In this document: positions 1-13,056 of the stretch, one piece after another
How the letters are laid out: every line of letters begins with the position of its first letter
How positions within the stretch are numbered: the stretch's first letter is position 1
Assembly: GCA_947044365.1 (NCBI GenBank)
Contig: OX345643.1
Coordinates: 946,001 to 1,010,000 of the forward strand
From: Petrosia ficiformis
Taxonomy: Eukaryota > Porifera > Demospongiae > Haplosclerida > Petrosiidae
Length of the DNA stretch: 64,000 nucleotides
Reading direction: 5' to 3'
Notes under the pieces: generated by a model
What the model was told of the DNA's origin: nothing
What the model saw: the letters and a program-made list of their open reading frames with translations, nothing else
Database searches by the model: none
Program-made: the position numbers and the translations under genes

Positions 1-1722
1 GGATTGATATGTATTACACGTACATTAGTTATCCTCCATGTGGTATTTCACTGTGTAGCTCTTCTTTTCAACATTTAGAAGGAATTGAATTACAGCTAAA
101 AGCTACTTTAAATGGTATGTATATATATGTTAGTGATGTGTGACATAGGTGGCATAATACATAATAATATATTTTGTGACATAAATATATGTGTTAAAAT
201 ATGACCTTTGACTGTCTGTCACACATCACCAATACATGTTAGTGCTGAGTAATATAGAATAATTATTAATTATAATTATAATTAATTCCCATATATCTAG
301 TATCTGACAGTGAATCTATAATCGACCAAACACCAGATATATGCTCTGATGCAATGAATCTAGTAGTATGCCCTGATGTTACGCAGATCTCAGTAACTAC
401 TACAGTTTCTACATGTTACATTTTCTTTGATTCAGAAACTACCATGGCTTCAGAAACTACCATGAGTTCTACTATTGATGGTATCAGTTTTATAACAATT
501 TATACATATGCTATTATACATTTTATGTCTAGTATCATATCTGTAACATAGTTCAAACTATGAAGCAGTTATAGATATATAATCTTTTAGAAGGTTACTC
601 CATAAATTGATCAATTAGCTCTCAATTTGATTTGCTGAAAAACAAAAATAATTAGCTCACTATCATAAACACAGTTAAATAACTCTAAAAAGAATTTCCA
701 TTGGTTTAAATCTTGAATTTAGTATACCATAGCATAACATGTCTGTCTATCAAAACAAATGTTTATGCTTACTTGTCTACGTATATTAATCATAAATGTG
801 CAGACTTGATGATTCTAGTGGTTTATTTTGATGAAGTGATATTAATTAACAGAGTAACAGAAATAGTGTGGGATGTTTCATGTTAGTAATTACGTAAACA
901 AATTTGCATGCTGTATACATTCTTATCATAATACAGTATTTGGTCCTATAAGGTCATAAATATGCATAGTTGAAACAACTGACATTTATACCATAGCATA
1001 GAAAACAAAATAATGATGTAGAATATACTTTCTATATACAAATGCAATAGAGATGTATGTACATTCACATTCATAATATTATGTAATTAATTCTTATAAA
1101 GGATTTCCAGTACAGTTTGAATTAATAGCTGGAGTTGGAACAGGTCTTCTTCTGTTGTCTATTATTATATTTATTATTATAATGATAATAATATTAATAG
1201 TGAAACATAGGAAAAGAACAAAAAATATGAACTCCATTAAAGGTATATAATACATGCAAATAAAATAATTAATTACAGTTTCAAATAATAATGATCATTC
1301 TTATAACCACATAGATGTTACTTATGATTATCCATCCTGTGATATACATACAGTATCAGGTATATTATTAATATCATCAGCTTGAAAATGTAAAATGATC
1401 AATTTTTAACTTCACAGATGAACACATGACTACTAATGATAATCCATCTTATAACATACACAAAATATCAGGTATAGACAAGTTAATATACATATATATA
1501 ACTGAAATATAATTCCCATTAATCAGGGGAATATGTGACTACTGAGGAGAATCCATCATATAATATACACACAGTATCAGGTGAACACGAGATTATTCTA
1601 ATTACTGAAGTTACTTTGAAATTAATCATTATACTATTATAGGTGAACATTTGACTACTGATGATGATAATACATACTCATATGTACATGTTTTGGATGA
1701 ACCTATTGTTGAGAATGATTAA
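1..1722 (+). CDS. Gene A: 3' part of a cluster receptor (stalk, TM, NPxY tail)
   Basis: Partial gene; the 5' end lies outside the window. Exons: <1-114, 301-480, 1102-1242, 1315-1359, 1418-1471, 1527-1580, 1643-1722, all joined in phase 1. The first exon (frame 3) is the end of an extracellular domain with cysteines (YPPCGISLCSS) that I could not match to the other ectodomains here. Exon 301-480 is a Thr/Ser-rich stalk. Exon 1102-1242 encodes the family transmembrane segment (starts GFPVQFELIAGVGTG, ends in basic KHRKRTK). Three tail micro-exons follow: one with DYPSCDIHTVS (no NPxY) and two with NPSYN. The last exon has the shared YSYVHVLDEP block but ends early at END-stop, lacking the DYI terminus of its paralogues. 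The tail exons match the other cluster genes closely, so the 3' model is secure. Confidence 0.8.
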
Positions 1723-1751
1723 CATATAATGAGATTTTACTCATTCATCAA

Positions 1752-1840
1752 TGTATGTTGTATGTATGTATGTATGTATGTATGTATGTATGTATGTATG
1801 TATGTATGTATGTATGTATGTATGTATGTATGTATGTATG

Positions 1841-1871
<31 letters not shown>

Positions 1872-1950
1872 TGTATGTATGTATGTATATATGTATATAT
1901 ATACCGGTATGTATACATACATAAATACATACATACATTCATACATACAT
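1752..1950. repeat. (TATG)n microsatellite followed by inverted (CATA)n
   Basis: About 130 nt of nearly uninterrupted TATG repeats, then a short AT stretch with ACCGGT at its centre, then CATA repeats. The two halves are complementary, so the block could fold as a hairpin. It sits just after gene A. The open frames through it (CMYV or HTYI repeats) are artefacts of the tetranucleotide. Confidence 0.95.
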
Positions 1951-2226
1951 ATGTACATTCACATTACTCTTCAATCATATGTGTAGCATTTACATACACG
2001 TTGTATCATTATCAACTCACCACCATTAGCTTATAAGCTCTGGCTACTGATTAGGTTTTGTATCTGTCTCATTTGTGACATGGGAACTGATTATATGCAA
2101 ACATATATTAATTGTACAGCATTGTATAAATAATATACTATATAGTAAGTTAGTAACCAAACTATTTAAATTACTATTCTAATACAAGAATTTGTGAGTG
2201 GGAGTATCATTTTTAACTGATTAGTG
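1951..2226 (+). promoter_or_regulatory. 5' flank of gene B, duplicated upstream of gene C
   Basis: This stretch (blocks such as TTAGCTTATAAGCTCTGG, GTGACATGGGAACTGATT and AACCAAACTATTTAAATTA) recurs in the same order at about 7225-7487, directly upstream of gene C. It therefore belongs to the duplicated gene unit and probably holds the promoter. I see no unambiguous TATA box; the transcription start is unknown. Confidence 0.5.
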
Positions 2227-5200
2227 ATGAATGGTTTTGTATTGTTTGTCTTTTTTATTATCAGTGATCTGATTATATCAGGTTAGTACATTATAATGTA
2301 TGGTAATGACATTTTAATAGGATCATAATTATGTAGATACATATACATACATAATATCTTTCACTATTATAGGAGAATCATGTACTAAAGGATTCATGGA
2401 TTATGAATTACTGATACAAAAAACTGAACAAATAGGAATAAATGATGGTAGAAGTGATCTTCATGGTAATCGACTAGGAAGTGAAATACATTCAATTATG
2501 CCCAGTTTGGAGTTCAATTGTTCTGGAACTATTACTGGTTTTCTATTAGGTGTGGATGTTAGGATTAGAAATGAATATCCTACTATCTGGTTATGGAATA
2601 AGACTGATGAAACAACTTATACTCGTGTTGTTGATAGTTCAGTAGAAATTATACTTGGTCCATCTAATTTCAGTACTGATGGAGTTTATCAATTCAGTTT
2701 ATCAACTCCTCTTCAATTCACTGCTAATCAAGTGTTGGGAATATATCAACCAGTTAATGGAGACAGTGTGGTTAGAGTTTATTATCAGGAGTATAATGGT
2801 CAGAATATTTATGAAACTATTAATGAAAATGAGTATACACTTGATGATGGAAACATACGAAGTAATAGAAGACCTCTCATCTATCCAGAAACAAGTAAAA
2901 TATTAATATTAATTAAGATATTTATTATTTTATCATTTAAATCATGATATTTCTCTTAGATTCTCCTCAGTGTATCAGTGGATTCATATCTTCAGATGAA
3001 ATCAAAATACAAGCAAGAGAGATCACAAGAGTGAGTGGATATAATAACGATGAAAGATACTTTCCAGATATTGGTTTCACATGTAATGGTAATATCACAC
3101 ATATAATAATTGGAGCAGAAGACCAAAATGGAATAGAATTCTCACAAATTCGTTTCTGGAAACTGTCAGATGGAGGAGAATATGAACAGACAGGAACAAA
3201 CTATTCACTTGTATATAATGATGCTAATGATTCTTCAACTACTAACCTAAGGTGGTATAATCTCTCTCAACCAATACAAGTTGAAAATGGAGATGTATTA
3301 GGTATATTTCAGCCTAGTGAGATGGACAGTGACTTGATATTAAATTTTCAAGCGAACAGTGGACCACCAAATTATGATGCGAATGGAAATTTGAGCAATC
3401 AAAATCGCTATCCACTTGTGTCTGTTATATTTGGTAAGTATTTACATAACAAATTAACAATCATGTATAATGTATAATTTTTGGCTTTAGAAACAATATC
3501 TACAATCATTAGCTCTAGTACCATGAGTTCTAGTACCATGAGTTCTAGTACCATGAATTCTACTTCAAAGACATTTACTAGTAGTAGTATTAGATCTACT
3601 ATGAGTTCTAAATCTAAAACCACCAGTTCTCTCTTAAGTAATACAGCTGAAGCTACGAGTCATAATATTATCACAAGTTCTATAACTTTATCTGAAGTTA
3701 TGAGTTCAACCAGTATGAGTTCTACATTTGATGGTATGAATTCTATCACAAGTTATTATGTATGTAATAATAATAGAGATATAGTATTTTACAAATCATA
3801 CCGTATTTTTGGTTTAAAGCAACTTTAAACACTATATGAATTCTGTTTCATGTATTGAGGTGTCCATTGAAATCCTCTGACAGAGTAATGATTATAACAA
3901 CTCTGGGGCTTCATTTTTGGATAGGTATATAGGTGATTTAAATATGTTAAGCACCTCTGTCTTTATCAAACTACTTGTAAACTTGAGGCTTCGCCCTCTG
4001 TTTACAAATAGTGTGGAAACCTTCAATCAGTGTTTAACCTATATAGAATATTGCTGAATATTTCTCAAATTTAACAGATAAAAACAATTATTCAAAATGA
4101 ACTACTCTATAATTATACACTTACTTAAGTTCAAAGGAAAGAGTAACATACTCTACATTTGTTGGAGTGCAGCCACTACTATGCTGCAACTGGCTTTAGC
4201 TTCACCTTAGAGTACAGTTGACTGTACTCTAATATATACATAAGATTCTTCTTTCATAATTTATAATTTTATTATCTTTGCACACTCTGCTAGTTAGTAA
4301 TACTGCATGTATCTGAAAATATGAATCTTTCTATACCAAAAATCACAAATTGTAAATTAAGACAATCTATGGAAGGAATATTCCACTGGATTAGGTCTTG
4401 AGCCTAGTATGCCATACGTTCGAATATATGTATACATGGAGTAAGCAATAAACAGGTAATACAGTGTCCTAAGGACAATGAAACATGTATGGGTACTATA
4501 GCATGCATGGAAGCACAGAAAAGAACATGGACTCGTGTTTGTTGGATAACTATGATATTATAATATATTTCATATAAAGGACTTCCTGTACAGTTGGAAT
4601 TAATAGCTGGAGTTGGAACAGGTCTTCTTCTGTTGTCTATTATTATATTTATTATTATACTGATAATAATATTAATAGTGAAACATAGGAAAAGAACAAC
4701 ACTTATTAACATCAGTGAGAAAGGTATATAAGTATGCTGTATAACTTTTTGCATGGAGTATATATATAATAAACAGTACATAATATTCAACCATAATCTT
4801 ACACTATAGCTGTTTAAAAACACGTTGACCTGCTGAATGTTTTGAATACGACAATAAGCTGTAACTCTGTAACAGTTCAAGAATTACTATAACTCTTATA
4901 AAAGTGATTGATATGCTTTGTGTATGAAACAAATACAACATACATAATCAAATTATTACAACAACAATATAGACTATATACATGACATACAATTATACTT
5001 TCTTCCTCCTGCAAATATAATAATATTCCTACCTATAGAAGATGAAAATGTGATCATTGATGATAATCCAGCCTATCAGTTACACACAGTATCAAGTATG
5101 AATAGCACAAACACTATATATAGAAAATGTACATGTAACTATAACATATTGCAATTAGTATGTGATAATCCATCTTAGTATAAAAACATTGTAGTTTGCA

Positions 5201-5651
5201 TTGATATTAATGTAATGCAATGAGGATCATTTCTCAATCCCACAGATAAACATGTGATCACTGATGATAATCCATCTTATAACATGCACACAATATCAGG
5301 TATAAACAAATATTATCAGGGTTCGGACCAGTACAGGGTGGGAATCTTGTAGATAATTTAGGGCCTAGTGCACCCACACTTTCAGAACATATTTTTCTTC
5401 AACACTGAAGTTACATTTTAAAACCATTGCTAAATTAAACTATTGTTTTCATCTATAAGAAACATCTACCAGAAGCAATCCCACAGCACCTAAAATGCAA
5501 AGTATATAATAATTATAATATTATCTCTAACATTTCAAAAATTCCAATTGAAATTCATACTACAGGTGACCATTTGACTGCTGATGAGGATAATATATAC
5601 TCATATGTACATGTTTTGGATCAACCTATTTTTGAGAATGATTATATATAA
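2227..5651 (+). CDS. Gene B: two-domain type I receptor with NPxY tail
   Basis: Exons 2227-2281, 2373-2894, 2960-3433, 3491-3733, 4580-4723, 5039-5095, 5246-5299, 5566-5651; 544 residues, all introns phase 1. Residues 1-18 are a signal peptide (MNGFVLFVFFIISDLII). Residues 19-192 and 193-350 are two related ectodomains, each one exon, with an N-terminal Cys, an F-x-C-x-G-x-I-T block, an (L/F)W strand and VLGI-(Y/F)QP near the end. Residues 351-431 are a Ser/Thr stalk with repeated SSSTM. The transmembrane exon (432-479) reads LIAGVGTGLLLLSIII and ends in KHRKRTT. The tail has NPAYQ and NPSYN units and ends YSYVHV...NDYI. The donor after the first ectodomain is A|GTAAAA and an in-frame stop follows. 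No named domain family was recognised; a cell-surface recognition or adhesion role is inferred from architecture. I see nothing coding in the 850-nt intron before the TM exon. Confidence 0.85.
5159..5181 (+). pseudogene. Relic of an NPxY tail micro-exon in a gene B intron
   Basis: The intron between the two B tail exons contains GTGATAATCCATCTTAGTA, which matches the D-N-P-S core of a tail cassette but has a stop in place of the Tyr codon and no splice signals. A similar decayed remnant with TTACTGTATCAGGTAT lies at about 19740-19770 in gene E. Confidence 0.5.
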
Positions 5652-5909
5652 GGAGTTTGTTATTTTTTCGTCATTACTCGCTATTTCTGTTATAATACAG
5701 CAACTGTTTTAGCTTCATTTAATTATGTACTCTGTATATTGCTGCAATCATCTATCTTTTATACTTCATAACTAATATCTTTTCAATCTCAGTATTGAAA
5801 ATATTCTATTTATTAATCTTTGTTTTATTCTTCATTCATTTGTGTATATGTTCTATAGATATTATTGAATGGAATAATGTTGGTATTAATGCTAATGTAA
5901 AGAGCTATG

Positions 5910-5940
<31 letters not shown>

Positions 5941-6459
5941 TGTATGTATGTATGAATGTTCAGGTGCACTGCAAAAACAAAATAGTTTAAATAACTATTT
6001 TATTGGTTAGTACAGTTGCAAGGATTTAGCAATTAGTTGTATTGTTGTTTAGATTATAATGTATACATGCCTGCTAATGCTGTAACATTTGTATTAATTA
6101 TAAAGAATTAGTTTGAAGCAGTATAACTTTATGGTACTGTCTACTCATATTTCAACCAACAACCACATAAAAAAGGAAACCTGCAAACACATAATTTAAT
6201 TTATTCTAGTGTACATTTTTATACTTGGTGCACATAATGTCATAGTAACATCATGTATGTAGCCACAACAACCTGTATGACAAACTAAATTGAAATGTAA
6301 GCTATGCCTTGCAACTGTACTAACCAATAAATTGGTTATTGTAACTACTTAATTTTTGCAGTGTGTGTACATGTATGTTATGTATATGTATGTTATGTAC
6401 ATATACAATGATAAGTGATATTACTATAGTTACTTACTTCCACGAATGACAACTTTCAG

Positions 6460-6516
6460 GAAGTGAGTGCTTCTCCTGATTATAAAGGAATTTCAGAGGA
6501 AGCACTCACTTACATG
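6460..6516. repeat. Small foldback (inverted repeat)
   Basis: Arms AAGTGAGTGCTTC and GAAGCACTCACTT are perfect reverse complements separated by about 30 nt. It could be a short MITE or its remnant. No coding capacity. Confidence 0.7.
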
Positions 6517-6883
6517 TGTGTATGTATGTACTCTGTTAACGTTATTTTAACTACACAGTGGTTGCGTCAGTTGCTATAAGCAAATATTGGTATGTAGATT
6601 CAGGATGCATCACTAGTGATAACATTTGTTTTTACTATAACCAATAACAAATTGTTCCTTCCTATTCGTATTATATATCATATTTTGAAGTTAGCCTCTT
6701 TATGTGGTAGAATTGGGTACCGCATTTTGGTATGTACATTTATGACTATAGTCAACATTTTTAAAATATATTCCATTAGACAAAAGAAAAGAAATCAATA
6801 ATTGATTGATATAGTCTCATGAGCATATTAGTATTGAAACTCGTATAACTAAATGAGTGTTAAAATAACCAATTAATTTTAAA

Positions 6884-7054
6884 GTGGTGTATATATGTAC
6901 ATATGTGTTTATTTATGTATGTATGACTGTATGCATGTACGTATGTATACACATACATACATACATACATACATACAGTCATACATACATAAATGCATTC
7001 ATACATACATACAGACAGAATATACATACATACATACATACATACATACATACA

Positions 7055-7088
<34 letters not shown>

Positions 7089-7206
7089 CATACATACATA
7101 TATACATACATACATACATACATACATACATACATACATACATACATACATACATACATACATACATACATACATACATACATACTACATATATATATAC
7201 ATACAT
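6884..7206. repeat. (CATA)n / (TATG)n microsatellite
   Basis: A short TATG section (6900-6950) turns into a long CATA section with a few interruptions (CAGTCATA, ATATATACA). The change of direction makes an inverted repeat. It occupies the same position relative to gene C as the 1752-1950 block does to gene B, so the microsatellite was duplicated with the gene. Confidence 0.95.
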
Positions 7207-7487
7207 TCACATTACTCTTCAATCATAATGGCTTTTACACATACATATTGTGCACAAGTAAATATACTTAATGGTTTCAATATCACCTCTCTACCATTAG
7301 CTTATAAGCTCTGGTCTACTGATTAGTGATTGTAGTATCTGTCTTGTTTGTGACATGGGAACTGATTGTATAAATAAACACTACATAGTAACCAAACTAT
7401 TTAAATTAGTATTGGATTTGGGTGTGTATGCAGTATCATTTTAAACTGCCTCGACTGATTAGTGAGTTAACTGACTCTCTTTTAGTG

Positions 7488-10400
7488 ATGAATGGTTTTG
7501 TGTTATTTGTCTTGTTTATTATCAGTGATCTGATTATATCAGGTTAGTACATTATAATGTATGGTAATGACATTTTAATAGGATCATAATTATGTAGACA
7601 TATATACATACATAATAATTATCTTACACTACTATAGGAGAATCATGTACTAAAGGATTCATGGATTATGAATTACTGATACAAAAAACTGAACAAATAG
7701 GAATAAATGATGGTAGAAGTGAACTTCATGGTAATCGACTAGGAAGTGAAATACATTCAATTATGCCCAGTTTGGAGTTCAATTGTTCTGGAACTATTAC
7801 TGGTTTTCTCTTAGGTGTGAATGTTAGGACTGCAACAGATAGTAGAGATGAATATCCTACTACTATCTGGTTATGGAATAAGACTGATGAAACAACTTAT
7901 ACTCGTGTTATTGATAGTTCAGTAGAAATTATACTTGGTCCATCTAATTTCAGTACTAATGGAGTTTATCAATTCAGTTTATCAACTCCTCTTCAATTCA
8001 CTGATAATCAAGTGTTGGGAATATATCAACCAATTAGGCTAGACAGTGTGGTTAGATTTTATTATCAGGAGTATAATGATCAGGATATTTATGAAACTAT
8101 TAATGAAAATGAGTATACACTTGGTGATGGAAACATACGAAATAATAGAAGACCTCTTATCTATCCAGAAACAAGTATAATGATAATTAAGATATTTAAT
8201 ATGTTATCATATTAATCATGTTATATATTTTAGATTCTCCTCAGTGTATCAGTGGATTCATATCTTCAGATGAAATCAAAATACAAGCAAGAAAAATCAC
8301 AAAAGTGAGAGGATATAATGACGATGAAAGATTCTTTCCAGACATTGGTTTCACATGTGATGGTAATATAACACATATAATAATAGGAGCAGAAGACCAA
8401 AATGGAACACAATTTGGAATAGAATTCTCACAAATTCGTTTCTGGACACTATCAGATGGAGGAGAATATGAACAGGCAGAAACAAACTATTCACTTGTAT
8501 ATAATGATGCTAATGATCCTTCAACTACTAACCTAAGGTGGTATAATCTCTCTCAACCAATACAAGTTGAAAATGGAGATGTATTAGGTATACTTCAGCC
8601 TATAGAGCTGGACAGTGACTTGATATTGTATTATCAAATTAACAGTGGACCACCAAATTATAATTCAAATGGCAATATATTAAATAATGATAATGATTAT
8701 CCTCTTGTGTCTGTTATATTTGGTAAGTATTTACATAACACATTAACAATCATGTATAATATATAATTTTTTACTTTAGAAACAATATCTACAATCATTA
8801 GCTCTAGTACCATGAGTTCTAGTACCATGAGTTCTACTTCAAAGACATTTACTAGTACTATATAGTATTAGATCTACTATGAGTTCTAAATCTAAAACCA
8901 CCAGTTCTCTCTTAAGTATTATAGCTGAAGCTACGAGTCATAATATTATCACGAGTTCTATAACTGTACCTGAAGTTATGAGTTCTACCAGTATGAGTTC
9001 TACATTTGATGGTATGAATATATATGTATGTAATAATATAGAGATAGAGTATATTACCATAGTTACAAATCGTACTGTATTTTTGGTTTAACAAGTACAA
9101 GTACACACATCATCATAAAAACTAATGACAATGAGTGATACTGGTCTTAATTTCAATGTATAGTTTCAGCTTGAGTACTATGTATTACATGACAGAGAAT
9201 AATAGTAACTTCATTTCAGATTTTATAATAGCAATTTTGCATGTCGTGTACATAATAAGTATGTATCTGGAGTAAGCAACAGGTAATACAGTGTCCTAAG
9301 AACATTGAAACATGTATAGGTACTATAGTATGCATGGAAGCACAGAAAAGAACATGGACACTGTTTGTTGGATAACTATGATATTATATCAATTCTTATA
9401 AAGGACTTCCTGTACAGTTGGAATTAATAGCTGGAGTTGGAACTGGTCTTCTTCTGTTGTCTATTATTATATTTATTATTATAATGATAATAATATTAAT
9501 AGTGAAACATAGGAAGAGAACAACACATATGAACATCAGTGAGAAAGGTATATAAGTATGATGTATAACATTTTGCATGGAGAAAACAATATATATATAT
9601 ATAATAAACAGTACATAATATTCAACCATAATCTTACACTATAGCTGTTTAAAAAAGTGTTGACTTGATGAATGCATGATAATAAACTGTAACTCTGTAA
9701 CAGTTCAAGAATTACTATAACTCTTATAATAGTGATTGATATGCTTTGTGTATGAAACAAATACAACATACATAATCAAGTTATTATAACAACAATATAG
9801 ACTATATACATGACGTACAATTATACTATCTTCCTCCTGCAAATATAATAATATTCCTACCTATAGAAGATGAAGATGTGATCATTGATGATAATCCTGC
9901 CTATCAGTTACACACAGTATCAGGTATGAATACCGTAAACACTTCATATATAATCATATACAGCAAATGTACACAAACATCATCACTTTCATCAAAATGT
10001 AATCAAGATACAAAACAGTAATTATTGTAATTTGTAAAAATTCTTAGTTTCATGCGGCGAGGATCATTTTTTTAATCTCTCAGATAAACATGTGATTACT
10101 GACGACAATCCATCTTATAATATACATACAGTATCAGGTATAGATAATACATTGATAATTAGTCTCAGTGATGATCATTCTTGTAATTTCACAGATGGAC
10201 ATATGCTTACTTATGATTATGATATTATACACACAGTATCAGGTACAATATTGTATGCTTGAAAATGTAATGTAATCAATATTGATTTCACAGATGAACA
10301 TGTGATTACTGATGATAATCCATCTTATAATATACATACATCAACAGGTATAATAATATATCAGGGTTCTATATCAGGGTTCTATATCAGGGTTATATAT

Positions 10401-10579
10401 AATTATATATATAATAGATATAACATTATAATTATTATATACAATTATATAATATGTTATTTCTAAGTTCTAACATTTAAATTCATATTGCAGGTGACCA
10501 TTTGACTACTGATGATGATAATACATACTCATATGTACATGTTTTGGATGAACCTGTTGTTGAGAATGATTATATATAA
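7488..10579 (+). CDS. Gene C: paralogue of B with a frameshifted stalk exon
   Basis: Exons 7488-7542, 7638-8174, 8234-8722, 8780-9011 (frameshifted), 9404-9547, 9867-9923, 10084-10137, 10195-10242, 10294-10347, 10494-10579. Signal peptide (residues 1-18) and both ectodomains (19-197, 198-360) are intact and close to gene B. The stalk exon is 232 nt, not a multiple of three: compared with B it has 4 extra bases around 8856-8864 and reaches TAG at 8863-8865, giving a 388-residue product without a membrane anchor. The exon is flanked by phase 1 introns, so skipping it joins ectodomain to TM exon in frame and gives a 507-residue membrane protein. Tail units: NPAYQ, NPSYN, one without NPxY (YDYDIIHTVS), NPSYN, then YSYVHVLDEP...DYI. 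It is either a gene with a secreted form, one rescued by skipping, or a young pseudogene. Confidence 0.75.
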
Positions 10580-11803
10580 AGGGTTTTTATTTTTTTATCA
10601 TTATGTATTATTTCATTTTAATACAACAACTATTTTAATGGACAGTACTTCATTTTACATGTTGCTGCGATCAATTGTATGATTCACAGTTGATTGGATT
10701 GTTCTGAGTCAGTGCACTATATTAAACCAAAAATAATAAAAACATGTAATATAATGTAAGGCACAATGTTGTGATAATGTGAAGATGCAATATTATATAT
10801 ATGATTTTTTTTGTTTGGTTTTAATTTTGTAAGTGAATGTATTCTATTTACTAACTACTTCCATTTATGTACATGTTGTCAGTGTAAACATTACAACACA
10901 TTGTGTATAATATAATATATTTATGTTTCTTATCACTATCAGGTAAGTATTTCCACATTTTAAAAGCATTGTTTGTTCCAAGTGATAAATTAAAATAGTA
11001 GAGAAAGATCTACATACATTGAGTGAGTTCACACCAGAATGGTATTTTAATTATACATGCAATCAAAATGTGTGTGATCTCAGCTGCAATATTAGTTCAT
11101 ACTGTTTGTTTACTTATCATATAGTTCAAAGAACTAATACATATACACATATGTATGTATAACATTCCACTAAGGTCAACACTAACATTATTGTGTTTCA
11201 CTCTCACTGCTTCATTCCAAAGATGGCTATGTGGTAATGATATCAACTCTTTATAAATAGTTCACAATACAGTCAATATACTACGTATCAATGTCTATAC
11301 ATAATATTCTAACACAATTATGCAGATAAGCAACACTGAATCATAACTGTACTTTAATAGGTAGTTGTTATTAAACAAATCAACGAAGACACAATCATTA
11401 TGCAAGATATATAATTACTTTATAACTAATAAACTTTTCTTTTTATGTTAACTCTTCATCTACTGACTGATATATAATTATGTTGACCAGAACCACACCA
11501 CCCCCTTATACACCTTAACATCTATCATGAATATATATGTATTCTTTCTGGATTTATTAATTCATTAATGTATGTATGTATGTATGTATGTACATACGTA
11601 TGTATGTATGTACGTGTGTATGTATGTATGTATGTAATTATGTATGTGTATTATGTATATACATAATTATGTATGTACATTATACATAGGATGTATGACT
11701 TAATATTAATAGTACATGTGTAATTACTTCCTTTCTAGAATCTGATTAACTGACACAGCACACAATTATTAGTCTCACCTGCTATAGTAGTGTACCAGTA
11801 CTG
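10580..11803. other. Intergenic region between genes C and D
   Basis: AT-rich, no convincing coding frame. At 10850-10915 it contains the block TTCCATTTATGTACATGT that also follows genes E and F, so the 3' flanks of C, E and F share ancestry. A TATG microsatellite lies at 11568-11680. The last 100 nt, with ATTACTTCCTTTCTAG and TGACACAGCACACAATTAT, are nearly identical to the flank of gene E and probably hold the promoter of both type II genes. Confidence 0.65.
11568..11680. repeat. (TATG)n microsatellite
   Basis: Interrupted TATG/TACG repeats upstream of gene D; an equivalent and much longer array (16972-17250) stands upstream of gene E. Confidence 0.9.
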
Positions 11804-11917
11804 ATGATGGCTCCACATGTATGTTGTGTCTGGACCATACTTTGTATTGTGTGTTATACAGGTATAAGTGTATTATGAATACTAGATTATAGAAAAAAAG
11901 GACTACAACAGAGAGAC

Positions 11918-11948
<31 letters not shown>

Positions 11949-13011
11949 TAGAGCAGCTTCCATGTATTATCTATGGTCTCTCATTTCATTTCTCTATGTC
12001 CCACTCTTCTTCAACTTTTTAGTGCCTAATACAGTTTCTGGTCAATGTACTAGTGGATTTCCTGATGAAAATACTATTGAATCTCCTCCATCATCTGTAC
12101 CTATCTATGATAGACAGTTTGTATTTTATTCCATTAACTTCACATGTGAAATGAACATCTCCAGTTGGATATTTGCAGCTGAAATTAACACACAGCCAGT
12201 ACCACCTATCACTGAGAGATTAAACCCTGAACTCCAGATCTGGAGAGCAAGTACTTTTTCACCTGATTTACTCAATTTACAAAGTACAGTAGGTGTATCT
12301 GAGGATCCGGAACTTATTTCAGAATCATTATATAGATACACACCAAATGATTTAGTAACAATCATGCCTGGTGATGTATTGGGTATACGTATTGCACCTA
12401 TGTTTGGTAATCCAGTAACTACATACGCCCCTTTGTTCATTGATGTTGGTACTGGAAATACTTCTGAATATTTTGATGATCAGTTTCAATCAACTGGAAC
12501 TCCATTTATACCAACACTTGAAAATCCAGGCATTGCAGGCAGGATTGGTGATCAGTATGTTCCACTGGTCACTGTTGAATTTGGTATGATTAAATTTTTT
12601 TTTTGCACACTTATATCCATTTCTATCTGCCTCTGTTCATTCCTATTTATCTATCTAAGTATTTATGTACATTTACCTCTGTCTGTCCATTCCCTTACCT
12701 CCTCATTTTGTATATATCATATTTCTTACATTACTCTACAGGTTTTCCAAGCACAACATCATCTCTTGTTCTACTACCTATACCTACATCATTCTCTTTA
12801 TCAGAGACTAATACTATGACAAACACTACACTAATCATGTCCTCTACATCTCTTACATCTCTTGCTACCAGTAATACAGATATCGCATTGTCAACTCTTA
12901 CAACCACCTCCATACAATCTGTTCTAATGTCAACAACAATCACAGTTTCCTCTTTGTATGGTATGGCAAAAGTATTTAATACTACTTAAATTATGCCTAG
13001 TCATCATGATA

Positions 13012-13056
<45 letters not shown>

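Larger units (their letters stand above)
5652..7487. other. Intergenic region between genes B and C
   Basis: Mostly AT-rich and non-coding. It contains a short TATG run (about 5911-5956), a small foldback at 6460-6516, a copy of the repeat end GTTAAAATAACCAATTAATT near 6858, a large CATA microsatellite (6884-7206) and then the duplicated 5' flank shared with gene B. A 71-codon frame at 5795 starts with a signal-like stretch but runs straight into a microsatellite and has no paralogue, so I do not call it a gene. Confidence 0.7.

Noticed and set aside
1729..1986. Open frames of 60-140 codons reading [16 protein letters not shown] or YCTVL repeats here and at 6860-7326, 16935-17377, 28208-28572, 54448-54893, 55731-56032, 56889-57332, 57847-58337, 62747-62995 and 63162-63826
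   Set aside because: They are translations of tetra- or pentanucleotide microsatellites, open in several frames at once, and carry no domain or start context.
2373..2894. Calling the ectodomains immunoglobulin or fibronectin type III domains
   Set aside because: Length (157-188 residues), the position of the two cysteines and the lack of the Ig C-x(n)-W-x(n)-DxGxYxC or FN3 W/Y patterns do not fit.
4404..4880. 158-codon minus-strand frame across the TM exon of gene B, with similar ones at 9396, 15252 and 36432
   Set aside because: Antisense of the hydrophobic TM exon; the sense strand is supported by splice sites and phase in all paralogues.
5795..6010. Frame with a signal-like start MKIFYLLIFVLFFIHLCIC
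   Set aside because: Runs directly into a TATG array and has no similarity to other genes here; AT-rich DNA often gives hydrophobic frames.
11962..12022. Start of gene D at ATG 11962 without the first exon
   Set aside because: It gives a plausible signal peptide, but the frame before the acceptor is not kept in E, while the spliced first exon is conserved in D, E and G. Kept as an alternative only.
12126..12440. 104-codon antisense frame, with similar ones at 17838-18155 and 31219-31434
   Set aside because: Mirror frames of the conserved type II ectodomain exon; they recur only because the exon is duplicated.
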